Origin: Arsenophonus nasoniae DSM 15247
Lineage (GTDB): Bacteria > Pseudomonadota > Gammaproteobacteria > Enterobacterales > Enterobacteriaceae
Direction of reading: 5' to 3'
Assembly (NCBI RefSeq): GCF_000429565.1
Contig: NZ_AUCC01000002.1
Location: forward strand, 37,288 to 101,287
DNA length: 64,000 bases
The translations under genes were made by a program, and so were the position numbers. Of this stretch, positions 31,782 through 42,100 are shown piece after piece (the stretch's first letter is position 1; each line of letters opens with the position of its first letter). The notes under the pieces are model-generated. The model searched no databases and was not told the origin of the DNA. It saw only the letters and a program-made list of their open reading frames with translations.

Positions 31782-31893
31782 GGGGTCCTGTTGGTTCTCC
31801 CGCAATGCTAACTTGTTAACTTGGTCAGGTCTGGAAAGAAGCAGCCATAGCAAGGGATGTATGTGCCGGGATGTCGCTGACAGGACTCCGCCA
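31782..31893 (+). ncRNA. ffs: 4.5S RNA of the signal recognition particle
   Basis: This is the SRP RNA that binds Ffh and targets inner-membrane proteins. The whole 112-nt sequence aligns with E. coli 4.5S RNA, including GTTGGTTCTCCCGCAA near the 5' side, GGTCAGGTC-TGGAAA-GAAGCAGCC at the Ffh-binding loop and GTGCCGGGATGT near the 3' side. The ends pair (GGGGTCCTG with CAGGACTCC, one G-U). The base pair closing the GGAA tetraloop is T-A instead of C-G, a paired substitution. The ends are set by this helix and may be off by a few bases. A CATAAT -10-like box lies at 31743-31748. Confidence 0.95.
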
Positions 31894-32361
31894 GTTTAGC
31901 ACTTCTAAGATATTTATGCTTTTTCCAAATAAAACTAATTTAGTTAACAAAAATTGTTTTTATGTTGATGGTTATTAAATTAATTTAACATGTTTAGTTT
32001 TTTATATAGAAAAAAATTCGATTAATTAGATGAATTTTCATTTTAATCTAAATGCCAGTTTTGGTTTAGTTTTTAAAGAAAAATAAGATTATGTAAAATT
32101 ATAAATTTCAATTAACGATGCAATTAAATTATTAATTAAAAAATAAATAGCATTATAAGGATTGTTTTGCTGAATAGTTATTGGTTAAGTATGGTGCTCA
32201 TTAATAAAAAAGAGTAAAAGTTGAGAGAGGATAATTATAAGGTTATTTTTCATTAAGCGAAAATATAAATAGGGTTCATTGTTTAATCTAATAATGTAAG
32301 CAACACCACGATATAACTATCCGTGCTATGAATGAATATTTTAAGTTATATAGTTACTAAT
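31894..32361. other. ffs-hha gap, no gene seen
   Basis: This is about 470 bp of very AT-rich DNA with no credible open frame. In E. coli this interval holds ybaZ, ybaA, ylaB, ylaC and maa; I recognise no trace of them. Confidence 0.5.
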
Positions 32362-32388
32362 AAAAGCCGATAAAGGCTATCGGCTAAA
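32362..32388 (-). terminator. tomB-hha operon terminator
   Basis: AGCCGATA / TATCGGCT (8 bp, 5-nt loop) is followed on the minus strand by TTTTATTA, 38 bp after the hha stop. Confidence 0.8.
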
Positions 32389-32425
32389 ATTATAACCATA
32401 TCCTATCTGATAAAGGAAAGACTTA

Positions 32426-32629
32426 TTAGCGAACATACTTCCAAACTGACGAAGGAATTTTGTCATAAAGTTTATTCATTGTGAGTTCTGCTAACCTATG
32501 GTCGGCAGCAGAATAAAATAACTCAAGTTCGTCTTCAGATAATTCATATTTGTTTTTTTCGATTACGCGCTCCAATGTTTCGATAGTCGTACATTTTCTT
32601 AAGCGCATCAGATAGTCAATTTTAGTCAT
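32426..32629 (-). CDS. hha: Hha/YmoA nucleoid-associated modulator
   Basis: Hha/YmoA proteins bind H-NS and modulate silencing of horizontally acquired and temperature-regulated genes. The 67-residue product starts [22 protein letters not shown], like Yersinia YmoA rather than the longer E. coli Hha, and ends in the conserved [29 protein letters not shown] precedes the ATG. It lies downstream of tomB on the same strand, the usual toxin-antitoxin-like pair order. Confidence 0.96.
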   Translation of the reverse strand: MTKIDYLMRLRKCTTIETLERVIEKNKYELSEDELELFYSAADHRLAELTMNKLYDKIPSSVWKYVR

Positions 32630-32685
32630 AATTTCCTTTCTTTAAATTATAGATGTATAAAATATGAATGTTATTGGCTGTTGCG

Positions 32686-33054
32686 TCAAGTGTTACTTAA
32701 TGAATACTTTATATCATTTGTTAATATTTCAGACAAATGCTCATTCATTTTTTGCCAATCAGAAATATCTGTTAGGCTCATTACAGGTTTACCAAATAGG
32801 TTATAAGTTTCATCCAAATATTCGTCAATAAAAATAAAAAGATTTACGTTATTCGGATATTTTAATTTAAATTGACCAATAAAATCTGTGATATGATCAA
32901 TTAATACATTAAATTTAACGTTTTGGTCGGAACCAAGATCATTCTTCCAATGGGTTTTTGTCCTATGCAAAGTTAACATCGCATCACGATGTAGAGCATC
33001 ACATAAATACTTTAGCACTAAGATGTCATAACTCCTTGGTGAGTACTCATCCAT
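32686..33054 (-). CDS. tomB: Hha toxicity modulator TomB
   Basis: TomB counteracts Hha toxicity; in E. coli it promotes oxidation of an Hha cysteine. I chose the ATG at 33054 because GGAGGTGATT stands directly upstream; the longer frame begins inside that ribosome-binding site. The 122-residue product starts MDEYSPRSYDIL, with the family signature, a Cys at residue 18 in LKYLCDAL, and IDEYLDETYNLFG. The C-terminal third is diverged from E. coli. It is co-directional with and 56 bp upstream of hha. Hha also has its conserved cysteine (RKCTT), so the reaction known in E. coli is possible. Confidence 0.92.
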   Translation of the reverse strand: MDEYSPRSYDILVLKYLCDALHRDAMLTLHRTKTHWKNDLGSDQNVKFNVLIDHITDFIGQFKLKYPNNVNLFIFIDEYLDETYNLFGKPVMSLTDISDWQKMNEHLSEILTNDIKYSLSNT

Positions 33055-33520
33055 AATCACCTCCATTCAAACCACAGATTACGGGTTATTACTCATTTTT
33101 ATTGCATAATACCGCTAAAGATGAAGAATTTACCATTGAATTAATATATTGTTTTATTTTTTATAAAATCAAAAACACTATTAATTATGATTGTTGCCAA
33201 AATTATAAATGGTTGTCGGTAAACAATCAGAAGAATGTAGATAATTTATAAAAATTATACTTGTGTGAGTATAGCAAAAGTAATGCAAACAACCTACTGG
33301 ATATTAATATAGCACTATTATCGCATAAGTCACTATCTCTGTATAAAGTTTTTTGTTATATGATGTTAATCAAAGAACTAATCTAGTGTAAAATATCAAA
33401 TATATACAAAAAGTTACAGTATAACTGTGTTATTTCATTATTATTTATTTTTTTAATAAAAAATAAGTTTTAGTCATATATTTAGATTTATTTTTCATTT
33501 ATTAAAAAATATTTTTACAT
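33055..33520. other. tomB promoter region and acrB 3' flank, no gene seen
   Basis: This is about 465 bp of AT-rich DNA. It must hold the tomB-hha promoter near its left end. No open frame or clear repeat is visible apart from long A and T tracts. Confidence 0.5.
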
Positions 33521-33545
33521 AAAAGGCCAGATATTCTGGCCTTTT
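33521..33545 (-). terminator. acrAB terminator
   Basis: An 11-bp perfect stem AAAAGGCCAGA / TCTGGCCTTTT with a 3-nt loop lies 30 bp after the acrB stop. The T-rich 3' arm serves the minus strand. Confidence 0.9.
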
Positions 33546-33574
33546 AATGGAAATATTACTAATAACTCGCTAAG

Positions 33575-36500
33575 TTAATATTTATTTGTGAAACGTCTAC
33601 GTATGACGACAAAAAATACTGGAACAAAATAGATTGCTAATGTAGTTGCTGCAATCATTCCGCCAAGCACGCCTGTACCAACAGAGTTTTGCGCACCTGA
33701 ACCGGCACCGTTACTAATAACCAGAGGTAAAACACCAAGCATGAATGCTAATGATGTCATTAAAATAGGTCGTAACCGCATTTTGACAGCATCTAGCGTT
33801 GCTTCAATCAACCCTTTTCCTTCTTTTTCCATTAGATCTTTCGCAAACTCAACAATTAATATGGCGTTTTTGGCAGATAGGCCAATGGTTGTTAATAAGC
33901 CTACCTTAAAGTAAACATCATTTTCTAATCCACGAATTGAAGTGAAGAGTAATGCTCCAATAACCCCTAAGGGTACAACTAACATAACAGAAAAAGGAAT
34001 TGACCAACTTTCATATAAAGCGGCTAAACAGAGAAAAACGACAATAAGAGAAATTACATATAAAGCAGGTGCTTGATTACCAGAAAGACGTTCTTGATAA
34101 GACATACCAGTCCATTCATAACCAATACCTTCAGGTAATTTTTCAGTAAGTTGCTCCATTAATAGCATGGCATCACCGGTACTTTTCCCTGGAGTCGCAG
34201 AACCTTGGATTTCCATTGCAGGTAAACCATTATAGCGTTCTAAACGTGGTGAACCATATAGCCATGGATCTTTACTATGATCAATCAACGCCGAGAAAGG
34301 TACCATTTTTCCTTGATTATTGCGGACATAAAGTTTTTCAATATCAGCGGGCAACATTCGGAATGGGGCATTGGCTTGTACGTAAACTTTTTTAACACGT
34401 TCACGATCAATAAAGTCATTTACATAGATTCCACCAAACATAGTACTTAAGGTTGCATTAATATCATTGATAGATACACCTAAAGCCTCAGCTTTTTGTT
34501 GATCAAGATAAAAACGATACTGAGAGGTATCATCTTGCCCATTAGGACGAACATTTTGCAATATATCAGGATGTTGAGCGATAAGTCCAAGTAGTTGATT
34601 ACGAGCTGCCATTAATTTCTCATGGCCTAAATTACCTTGATCAACAAGTTCATAATCAAAACCACTGGCTGTACCTAGCTCGGGTATGGCCGGAATATTG
34701 AAAGAGAAAATGATAGCTTCTTGTATTTTTGAAAAGGCAAGATTGGCACGATTAATAATTTGAGAAACGTGACTTTTATCGCTATGGCGTTCTTTCCAAT
34801 CTTGTAGAACAACGAAAGCAAGACCCATGTTTTGTCCTTGTCCAGCGAAGCCAAAGCCACTTACGGTAAAGACAGATTTAACATTTTCTTTTTCTTTGGT
34901 TCGATAATATTGGTCAATATCGTTAAGCACCGCTACAGTTTGTTCTTGAGTTGAACCTGGCGGTAGCTGAACCATCGTCAAGAGTACTCCTTGATCTTCC
35001 TCAGGAAGAAACGAAGAAGGTAATTTTAGGAAGAGAAATGCCATACCGGCAACTAATATAACATAAATCACTAGGTAACGGCCGGTGCCTCTAAGCATAT
35101 GGCCAATACTATTGGTATAGTGATGCGCACTTTTTTCAAACGTCCGGTTAAACCAACCGAAAAAGCCTGTCTGTTTACCATGACTACCTTTAGGGATAGG
35201 TTTTAATATTGTGGCACAAAGGGCGGGAGTTAGGATTAATGCGACCAGAACAGAAAGCACCATTGATGCGACAATTGTAACCGAGAATTGACGATAGATT
35301 GCGCCGGTAGAGCCACCAAAAAAAGCCATAGGTATAAATACTGCTGATAATACTAAGGCTATACCGACGAGCGCCCCTTGGATTTGTCCCATCGATTTTT
35401 TGGTGGCTTCTTTTGGCGATAGTCCCTCTTCTTGCATAACACGCTCAACGTTTTCTACTACCACAATCGCATCATCGACTAATAGTCCGATAGCGAGCAC
35501 CATTGCGAACATGGTAAGCGTGTTAATTGAATACCCCATTGCAGACAAAATAGCAAAAGTACCAAGCAAAACAACAGGAACGGCGATCGTTGGGATCAAG
35601 GTTGCGCGGAAATTTTGCAGGAATAAGTACATAACAACGACGACTAGCATGATAGCTTCGATCAGTGTTTTCACTACTTCGTTAATTGAGATTTTTACAA
35701 ACGGTGTGGTGTCATAAGGGTAAACAATCTCTAATCCATTAGGGAAAAAAAGCTCCATTTCAGCAAGCGTAGCACGTACGGCTTTGGCAGTATCTAAGGC
35801 ATTAGCCCCGGTTGCCAATTTGATACCGATACCGGCTGACGCAGTACCATTATATTTGGCTTGAATGCTATAATTTTCCGCGCCTAATTCAACAACGGCA
35901 ACGTCTTTTAAGCGAACCTGAGAACCATCTGGATTAACTCGTAACAGGATATTGGCAAACTGTTCGGCATTATTTAGCCGCGTTTGAGCAATGATAGAAA
36001 CATTAAGTCGTTGGCCTGGGATCGGTGGTGTTCCACCTAGTTGGCCAGCAGCAACTTGGTTGTTTTGAATTTTTATGGCATTGATGACATCTTGAGTAGC
36101 CATATTGTATTTAACTAGTTTATCTGGATCTAACCAGATCCGCATAGCGTACTGGGTACCAAATAATTGTGTTTCACCGACACCTTTTACTCGGCTAATA
36201 GGATCTTTAATGTGAGAGTTAACATAATCAGCAATATCTTCTTGATTCATTGAGCCATTTTTGGAAATAAAAGCGACCACCATCAAGAAAGAACCGGTAG
36301 ATTTATTAACATGAATGCCTTGCTGCTGTACCTCTTGAGGTAGTAATGGCATGGCCAATTGTAATTTATTTTGTACCTGCACTTGTGCAATATCAGGATC
36401 TGTCCCTGCTTCAAAGGTAAGCGTCAGAGACATGTTACCCATTGCATCACTAGTTGAAGACATATAAACCAGATTATCAATTCCATTCATGTTCTGTTCG

Positions 36501-36694
36501 ATAACCTGAGTAACGGTATTTTGGACTGTAGTGGCGTCTGCTCCAGGATAGGTTGCTACAATTGAGATAGACGGTGGCGCAATAGTTGGATATTGTGCAA
36601 CCGGTAATTTGATAATTGCCAATAGACCAGCAAGCATGGTAATAATGGCTATTACCCACGCGAATATTGGCCGTTCTATAAAAAACTGAGGCAT
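33575..36694 (-). CDS. acrB: RND multidrug efflux pump inner-membrane transporter AcrB
   Basis: AcrB is the proton-driven trimeric pump of the AcrAB-TolC system, exporting drugs, bile salts and dyes. The 1039-residue product is full length (1049 in E. coli). It opens [21 protein letters not shown], and the proton-relay aspartates sit in [13 protein letters not shown] near residues 407-408. The segment [24 protein letters not shown] carries the relay Lys. It has twelve helices and two periplasmic loops of normal size. It lies 42 bp downstream of acrA in one operon with its own terminator. tolC is not in the window. Confidence 0.97.
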   Translation of the reverse strand: MPQFFIERPIFAWVIAIITMLAGLLAIIKLPVAQYPTIAPPSISIVATYPGADATTVQNTVTQVIEQNMNGIDNLVYMSSTSDAMGNMSLTLTFEAGTDPDIAQVQVQNKLQLAMPLLPQEVQQQGIHVNKSTGSFLMVVAFISKNGSMNQEDIADYVNSHIKDPISRVKGVGETQLFGTQYAMRIWLDPDKLVKYNMATQDVINAIKIQNNQVAAGQLGGTPPIPGQRLNVSIIAQTRLNNAEQFANILLRVNPDGSQVRLKDVAVVELGAENYSIQAKYNGTASAGIGIKLATGANALDTAKAVRATLAEMELFFPNGLEIVYPYDTTPFVKISINEVVKTLIEAIMLVVVVMYLFLQNFRATLIPTIAVPVVLLGTFAILSAMGYSINTLTMFAMVLAIGLLVDDAIVVVENVERVMQEEGLSPKEATKKSMGQIQGALVGIALVLSAVFIPMAFFGGSTGAIYRQFSVTIVASMVLSVLVALILTPALCATILKPIPKGSHGKQTGFFGWFNRTFEKSAHHYTNSIGHMLRGTGRYLVIYVILVAGMAFLFLKLPSSFLPEEDQGVLLTMVQLPPGSTQEQTVAVLNDIDQYYRTKEKENVKSVFTVSGFGFAGQGQNMGLAFVVLQDWKERHSDKSHVSQIINRANLAFSKIQEAIIFSFNIPAIPELGTASGFDYELVDQGNLGHEKLMAARNQLLGLIAQHPDILQNVRPNGQDDTSQYRFYLDQQKAEALGVSINDINATLSTMFGGIYVNDFIDRERVKKVYVQANAPFRMLPADIEKLYVRNNQGKMVPFSALIDHSKDPWLYGSPRLERYNGLPAMEIQGSATPGKSTGDAMLLMEQLTEKLPEGIGYEWTGMSYQERLSGNQAPALYVISLIVVFLCLAALYESWSIPFSVMLVVPLGVIGALLFTSIRGLENDVYFKVGLLTTIGLSAKNAILIVEFAKDLMEKEGKGLIEATLDAVKMRLRPILMTSLAFMLGVLPLVISNGAGSGAQNSVGTGVLGGMIAATTLAIYFVPVFFVVIRRRFTNKY

Positions 36695-36736
36695 TAATTA
36701 TCGACTCCCTTAATTTAAGACTTATGCGTAGAAAAT

Positions 36737-37900
36737 TTATTTTTCTGTTGTATTTGGATTTAACGATGTCTCTTTAGCTATCACTTTCATGCCTGGCTTG
36801 ATTTTCTGTAACCCAATAACAATGACACGCTCTCCTGCTTTAAGTCCTTTAGTTATTAACCATTGATTACCAATTGCTTGCGCAGTAATTACCGTACGGA
36901 CTTCAACTTCATTATTGGTATTAACAATCATCACTTGAGCTTCACCACGCGGCGTCCGACTTACGCCTTGCTGTGGCACTAGGATGGCATTTTTTTTCAC
37001 TCCTTCTTCTAAAACGGCACGAACAAACATACCAGGAAGTAGTTTTTTTTCTGGATTGGGGAAAATAGCCCGCATCGTGATAGAGCCAGTACTTTCATCA
37101 ACGGTTACATCGGAAAATTGAAGAATCCCTTTTTGTGAGTAAACTTCACCATTATTCATTTTTAGGCTAACCGGTGCTTGCTGCGATTCTTTAGATAAAT
37201 TGCCGCTAGCGATTTCATTTTTTAAATTCAAATAATCGTCGCTGGATTGAGTAACATCAATATAAATAGGATCTAACTGTTGAATGGTTGTTAGCGCACT
37301 AGTTTGCCCGGTCGAGACCAGCGCGCCTTCTGTAACGTTGGATTTACCCGAACGGCCGGAAATAGGCGCAGTTACTTTGGTATATTCAAGATTGATACGC
37401 GCAGTTTCAACTGCCGCTTCAGCTGCTTTAAGAGAAGCTAATGCCTGAGCATAATTAGCGTTTGCGGTATCATACTCTTGTTTACTGATGTAATTTGTTC
37501 CCAATAAAGGTTTATAACGACTTACTGTTAAACGAGTAATTTCGGCATTAGCTTTTGCTTTTGCTAAATTGGCTTTTGCACTGTCATAATTGGCTTTATA
37601 GGTAGCAGGATCTATTTGATATAAAGAAGTTCCAGCTTCAACATCACTACCTTCTGTATAATTTCTTTTTAATATAATACCTCCTACTTGAGGTCTTACC
37701 TCGGCAATACGAAAAGCAGTAGTACGGCCAGGCAGTTCAGTTGTTACTGTCAATGGCTTTACTTCCAATGTTACGACACCAACTTCAGGTGTTGGAGGTG
37801 CAATATTACCTTGCTGGGAATTATCGCCACATGCTGTCAGGATCAAACAGCTTGAGAGTAGTAATATTACCAGAGGTAAAACCCCTCTGTTTTTTTGCAT
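36737..37900 (-). CDS. acrA: RND efflux periplasmic adaptor AcrA
   Basis: AcrA is the lipid-anchored membrane-fusion protein linking AcrB to TolC. It has a lipoprotein signal with lipobox LTAC at residues 22-25. The 387-residue product (397 in E. coli) has the lipoyl/hairpin/lipoyl order: PQVGGIILKRNYTEGSDVEAGTSLYQIDP near 70, an alpha-helical hairpin rich in Ala and Lys (about 100-170), and TKVTAPISGRSGKSNVTEGALV. It is divergent from acrR across the operator and upstream of acrB. Confidence 0.96.
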   Translation of the reverse strand: MQKNRGVLPLVILLLSSCLILTACGDNSQQGNIAPPTPEVGVVTLEVKPLTVTTELPGRTTAFRIAEVRPQVGGIILKRNYTEGSDVEAGTSLYQIDPATYKANYDSAKANLAKAKANAEITRLTVSRYKPLLGTNYISKQEYDTANANYAQALASLKAAEAAVETARINLEYTKVTAPISGRSGKSNVTEGALVSTGQTSALTTIQQLDPIYIDVTQSSDDYLNLKNEIASGNLSKESQQAPVSLKMNNGEVYSQKGILQFSDVTVDESTGSITMRAIFPNPEKKLLPGMFVRAVLEEGVKKNAILVPQQGVSRTPRGEAQVMIVNTNNEVEVRTVITAQAIGNQWLITKGLKAGERVIVIGLQKIKPGMKVIAKETSLNPNTTEK

Positions 37901-37985
37901 AAATAAACCTCAATATTCAAATATCAATTTCAAATCTGAAACCTAGTGAATTATTATGTGATAAGTCTCTTATGTTATTGCAAAA

Positions 37986-38003
37986 ACATACATGAATGTA
38001 TGT
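37986..38003. promoter_or_regulatory. Operator between acrA and acrR, short-spacer form
   Basis: This is a perfect inverted repeat ACATACAT-GA-ATGTATGT in the acrA-acrR divergent region. The half-sites match the E. coli AcrR operator, which as I recall is a 24-bp palindrome with the same half-sites spaced four bases wider. It lies 33 bp before the acrR start and about 85 bp before acrA. Confidence 0.75.
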
Positions 38004-38036
38004 AAATTTACTTCAATAAGAAGAAAGTAAGTTAAA

Positions 38037-38672
38037 ATGGCACGAAAAACTAAGCAACAAGCGAAAATAACTCGCCAAGAAATAATTGATGCAGCAATTA
38101 GAACATTTTCTAAGTATGGAGTTTCATCTACCTCTTTATCTAATATAGCCGAGGTCGCAGGTGTAACTCGTGGTGCTATTTATTGGCATTTTAAAAATAA
38201 AGTCGATCTTTTCTCTGAAGCTTGTAAATTCACTGATGAACAAATAGCTGAAACTCAGAAAAAGTATCACTTAAAATACCCTAATGATCCACTTTTTGTA
38301 TTGAGAAAATTATTACATTATATTTTATTTACCTTTTTTGACGATACTAAAAACAAGGCGCTAACTGAGATTTTTTTTCATAAATGTGAATTGATAGGTG
38401 AAATGGCACAGTTTGCTGAATTGCGACGTGAAATTTATATGATTAACTATCAGAGATTAGTCGCTCTTTTAATTGCCTGTGTGGAAAAACAACAATTGCC
38501 TGCCAATATCAATGTTGAGTGCGCAGCAATTATGATACGAGCAGAAATTACCGGCCTGTTTGAAAATTGGTTATGTGTACCAGATAGTTTTAATATCAAA
38601 GAAAATGCGATTCGTTACGTGGATACGATGATTGATATGATGAAATATAGTCCATCAATAAGAAATAGTTGA
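38037..38672 (+). CDS. acrR: TetR-family efflux repressor AcrR
   Basis: AcrR represses acrAB and its own gene and is released by pump substrates. The 211-residue product (215 in E. coli) has the TetR helix-turn-helix: ITRQEIIDAAIRTFSKYGVSSTSLSNIAEVAGVTRGAIYWHFKNK at residues 10-54, shown here by outline. The C-terminal ligand domain is recognisable but more diverged. Its operator lies 33 bp upstream with altered spacing. The start is the only ATG beyond the operator. Confidence 0.94.
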   Translation: MARKTKQQAKITRQEIIDAAIRTFSKYGVSSTSLSNIAEVAGVTRGAIYWHFKNKVDLFSEACKFTDEQIAETQKKYHLKYPNDPLFVLRKLLHYILFTFFDDTKNKALTEIFFHKCELIGEMAQFAELRREIYMINYQRLVALLIACVEKQQLPANINVECAAIMIRAEITGLFENWLCVPDSFNIKENAIRYVDTMIDMMKYSPSIRNS

Positions 38673-38703
38673 AACGTTTTATTACATAATTAAGGAGGAT
38701 TTG

Positions 38704-39066
38704 ATGCAAGAAAAAAAACTATTTTTGATTATTGCCAATGGTGCCGCTTATGGTGATGAAAATCTTTTTAATGCACTACGTTTGGCGATTGCAGTTAAGG
38801 AACAGGCTGCGACAACGCAAATGAAAATTTTTTTAATGTCTGATGCAGTTGTTGCCGGTCTTATTAATCAAAAGCCAGTTGAAGGTTATAATTTAAAACA
38901 GATGTTAGAAATTTTGCTTGCGCAGCAAGTAGAAATAAAATTATGTAAGACATGTACTGATGCTCGAGGTATCACTGAATTACCGTTAATTAAAGGGATT
39001 ACCATCGGCACTTTGATTGACTTAGCGGAGTGGACATTGGCATCCAATAAAGTTTTAACTTTTTAG
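38704..39066 (+). CDS. ychN: DsrE/DsrF-family protein YchN
   Basis: This is a small DsrE-fold protein closely resembling E. coli YchN (117 residues); the family is linked to sulfur relay, though YchN's role is not established. I chose the ATG at 38704 with AAGGAGG upstream, giving 120 residues. Conserved segments are IIANGAAYGDENLFNALRLAIA, FLMSDAVVAGL, the Cys pair in LCKTCTDARGI and the C-terminal LAEWTLASNKVLTF. It sits between acrR and mscK, whereas in E. coli ychN is far from acrR. Confidence 0.92.
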   Translation: MQEKKLFLIIANGAAYGDENLFNALRLAIAVKEQAATTQMKIFLMSDAVVAGLINQKPVEGYNLKQMLEILLAQQVEIKLCKTCTDARGITELPLIKGITIGTLIDLAEWTLASNKVLTF

Positions 39067-39155
39067 ATATAATAATATTTAAGACAAGGAAATAAATTCT
39101 AAGGAGAGATTGTTAACTGTTTTCTTATTTTTAATCTAACTCAGTGGATACTACT

Positions 39156-42100
39156 ATGTTTTCATTTAGTCGAAGGTTGCAAAACAGAGCATATTATCAG
39201 CGGTTAGTTTCTTTATTGTCCTTGTCTTGTGGTTTATTCTTTCTTTTTAATGCAACCTTAGTTGAGAGCGCTACCTTAACCAATATAACTTCACGGCAAA
39301 CTATTCAAAGCGAATTAAATGCATTAAGTAATCGTAGCAATTTAACTGCACCTGAAACCCAAGCTTTAGCTGACTATAAAAAAGCAATTCAATTTTATGA
39401 TGAATTAGCGGAATTAGAAAAGCAAGCTGATCTAATGCAAAAAAGAGTTATACAAGCGCCGAAAGAAGCGCGAAATGCACTTGAGAAGTTGGCTAAAATT
39501 AAACGCGAGCAGCAACAAAGTGAGCAAACTAAAACTGAATATCAGCATTTAACATTATCACAACTGGAGAGCCAATTAAAAAATAAATTAGAAGTATTAC
39601 AAAACCAGCAGGAAAATCTGGCCAATATTAATAGCAACTTAGTTGCATTACAAACCCAGCCAGAGCGAGCGATGAATATTATGTTAGAAAATGCTCGACG
39701 GCTACAAGATATTCGTTACCAACTAAATAATGACTTCTCTTCCAATGAAGATATTCGGCCTTCTTTGCAAAGATTATTGCAAATCGAACAATTTTATCTG
39801 CAGCAACAAAATAAATTTCAACAACACGCATTGGAAGCGAATACTCAATTGCAAGATGTGCTACAGAAGCAACGTGATTATACAGCAACTTATATTGAGT
39901 TAATTCAAAGTGATATACAATATGTTCAGGCTGCTATTAATAATAAACGCTTAAATTATTCTGAAGAAACGGCTAAAGAAGCTCAACGCTCAACGATAAA
40001 TAGTCAGGAAGTAGAAGAATATCCGATAATTAAACATGAAAAAGCGATTAATAAAGCACTAAGTGAACGTTTGATTACAGTAACCCAAGATAGTAACCAA
40101 TTAGTACAAAAGGGGATAAGGGTTAAATCTTGGTTAGAAAGAGCCATACAAGTAGAGAGTAATTTAAAAGAGCAAATTACCGTTTTACGAGGAAGTTTAT
40201 TGCTTTCTCGCATACTTTTTCAAAAACAAATTAATTTGCCACCTAATGTATTAACAAAAAATCCACCAACATTAATTGCCGATTTAAGGCTAGAGCAGTT
40301 TGATATTAACCAAGAGCGTGATCAGTTATATCAATCTTCTAATTATATTAATAAATTGGCCGATACAATAAGTGATTCAATGGTAGATAAGAGCAAGGCA
40401 ATGCCTCTTTCCAAGGAAGTCTGGCGGGCATTAGAGTTACTGATTGATATACGCCGCGATCTTTTAGATCAATTAAACGTACAGCTGGGTAATCAGATTT
40501 CTCAGGCGATTAATTTACAGTTAGATCAGCAACAATTACTGGGAGTCATTGATTCTTTAGAGCAGACATTAGCTCAGCAAATTTTTTGGGTAAATAGTAA
40601 TAAACCGATTGATCTAACATGGTTAACTTCTTTTCCTGAAGCGGCGAAAGTAGAAATTACCTCTTTTAATTTTAAATTATCATTAATTAGCATATTCAAA
40701 GGGTTAATTAACTCTTCTGTTGTTACTATTCCCCTTTTGTTGGCTTGTCTGTTCTTTTTTTGGATGAATCGCAAGTTTAAACAACGTTTAAAAGAAATTA
40801 ATGCGGAAGTTAGGGTATTCAAAAAAGATAACCAATTACATACACCGATAGCGTTAATTTTAACCCTAATGATGGCGTTTCCTGGCGCTTTTATGGCACT
40901 AGCAGTTGGTTACTGGTTTTTAAAAACAGGTAATCCCCATGGTGATTTTGTTTGGAGTTTTGCTCTGCAATTGGCCCTATTTTGGGTGTTATTTAGATGG
41001 TGTATTAATATTCTTAAACCTGATAGCATTGCAGAAAATCATTTTTTAATTGCTAAAAAAGAAACGTCCTGGCTACGTCAACATTTGATGAAATTGATGT
41101 TGCCGTTGATTGTTTTGATTTATTGGTCAAGTTATGGCGTCATGTATCCTTTGCGGTTGGCGGATGATGTCATCGGACAATTAATTGTATTAATATCCCT
41201 GTTTTTAGTTTTTCTATTTACTTTGCCGTTTTGCCGTCGGATCTGGCAACAAAAAGGTGGGCATTTAACTCGTACTATTATTATTACTATACTGGCTTTT
41301 TCTCCACTGGTGTTAATTGGTTTAATGATGGTCGGTTATTATTACACGACTCTTCGACTCTCCAGTCGCTGGATTGATAGCCTCTACTTATTACTCCTTT
41401 GGTATATTATTTACCATAGTTGTATTCGTGGATTATCTATTGCAGCGCGCAAGCTTGCTTATAAAAGGGCATTAGAGCGTCGTCATAATATGACGCGAGA
41501 AGAGCAAGAAAATGAACCCATTACCGAACCACCAATGTCAATTGAATTGATTAGTCAACAATCTCTACGTTTAACCAGTATGGTACTGTTTCTGATCTTT
41601 ATCGTTGCTTTTTATTGGATTTGGTCAGATTTCATTACTATCTTCTCATTCTTAGATGGTATTCAACTTTGGCACACTAATGTACAAAATGAGGTTGGCC
41701 ACACTTTACAAGCGGTTACCTTGGCTGATTTGATTTTAGCGATGATTATTTTTATTGTCGCTTTAGTATTGACGCGAAATCTACCCGGTTTGTTAGAGGT
41801 TTTAGTACTGTCTCGGTTAAAGCTTCGGCAGGGATCAAGCTATGCTATCACGACGATGCTAACCTACATCATTATCGGTATTGGTACCATTATCGTATTA
41901 GCAATGTTAGGTGTTACCTGGAATAAGTTACAGTGGCTAGCGGCAGCATTAACATTTGGTTTAGGTTTTGGCCTACAAGAAATTTTTGCCAACTTTGTCT
42001 CGGGTATTATTATTCTGTTTGAAAGGCCGGTCAGAATTGGTGATACCGTTACGATTGGTAATTTTTCAGGCACAGTAAGTAAAATTCGTATTCGAGCAAC

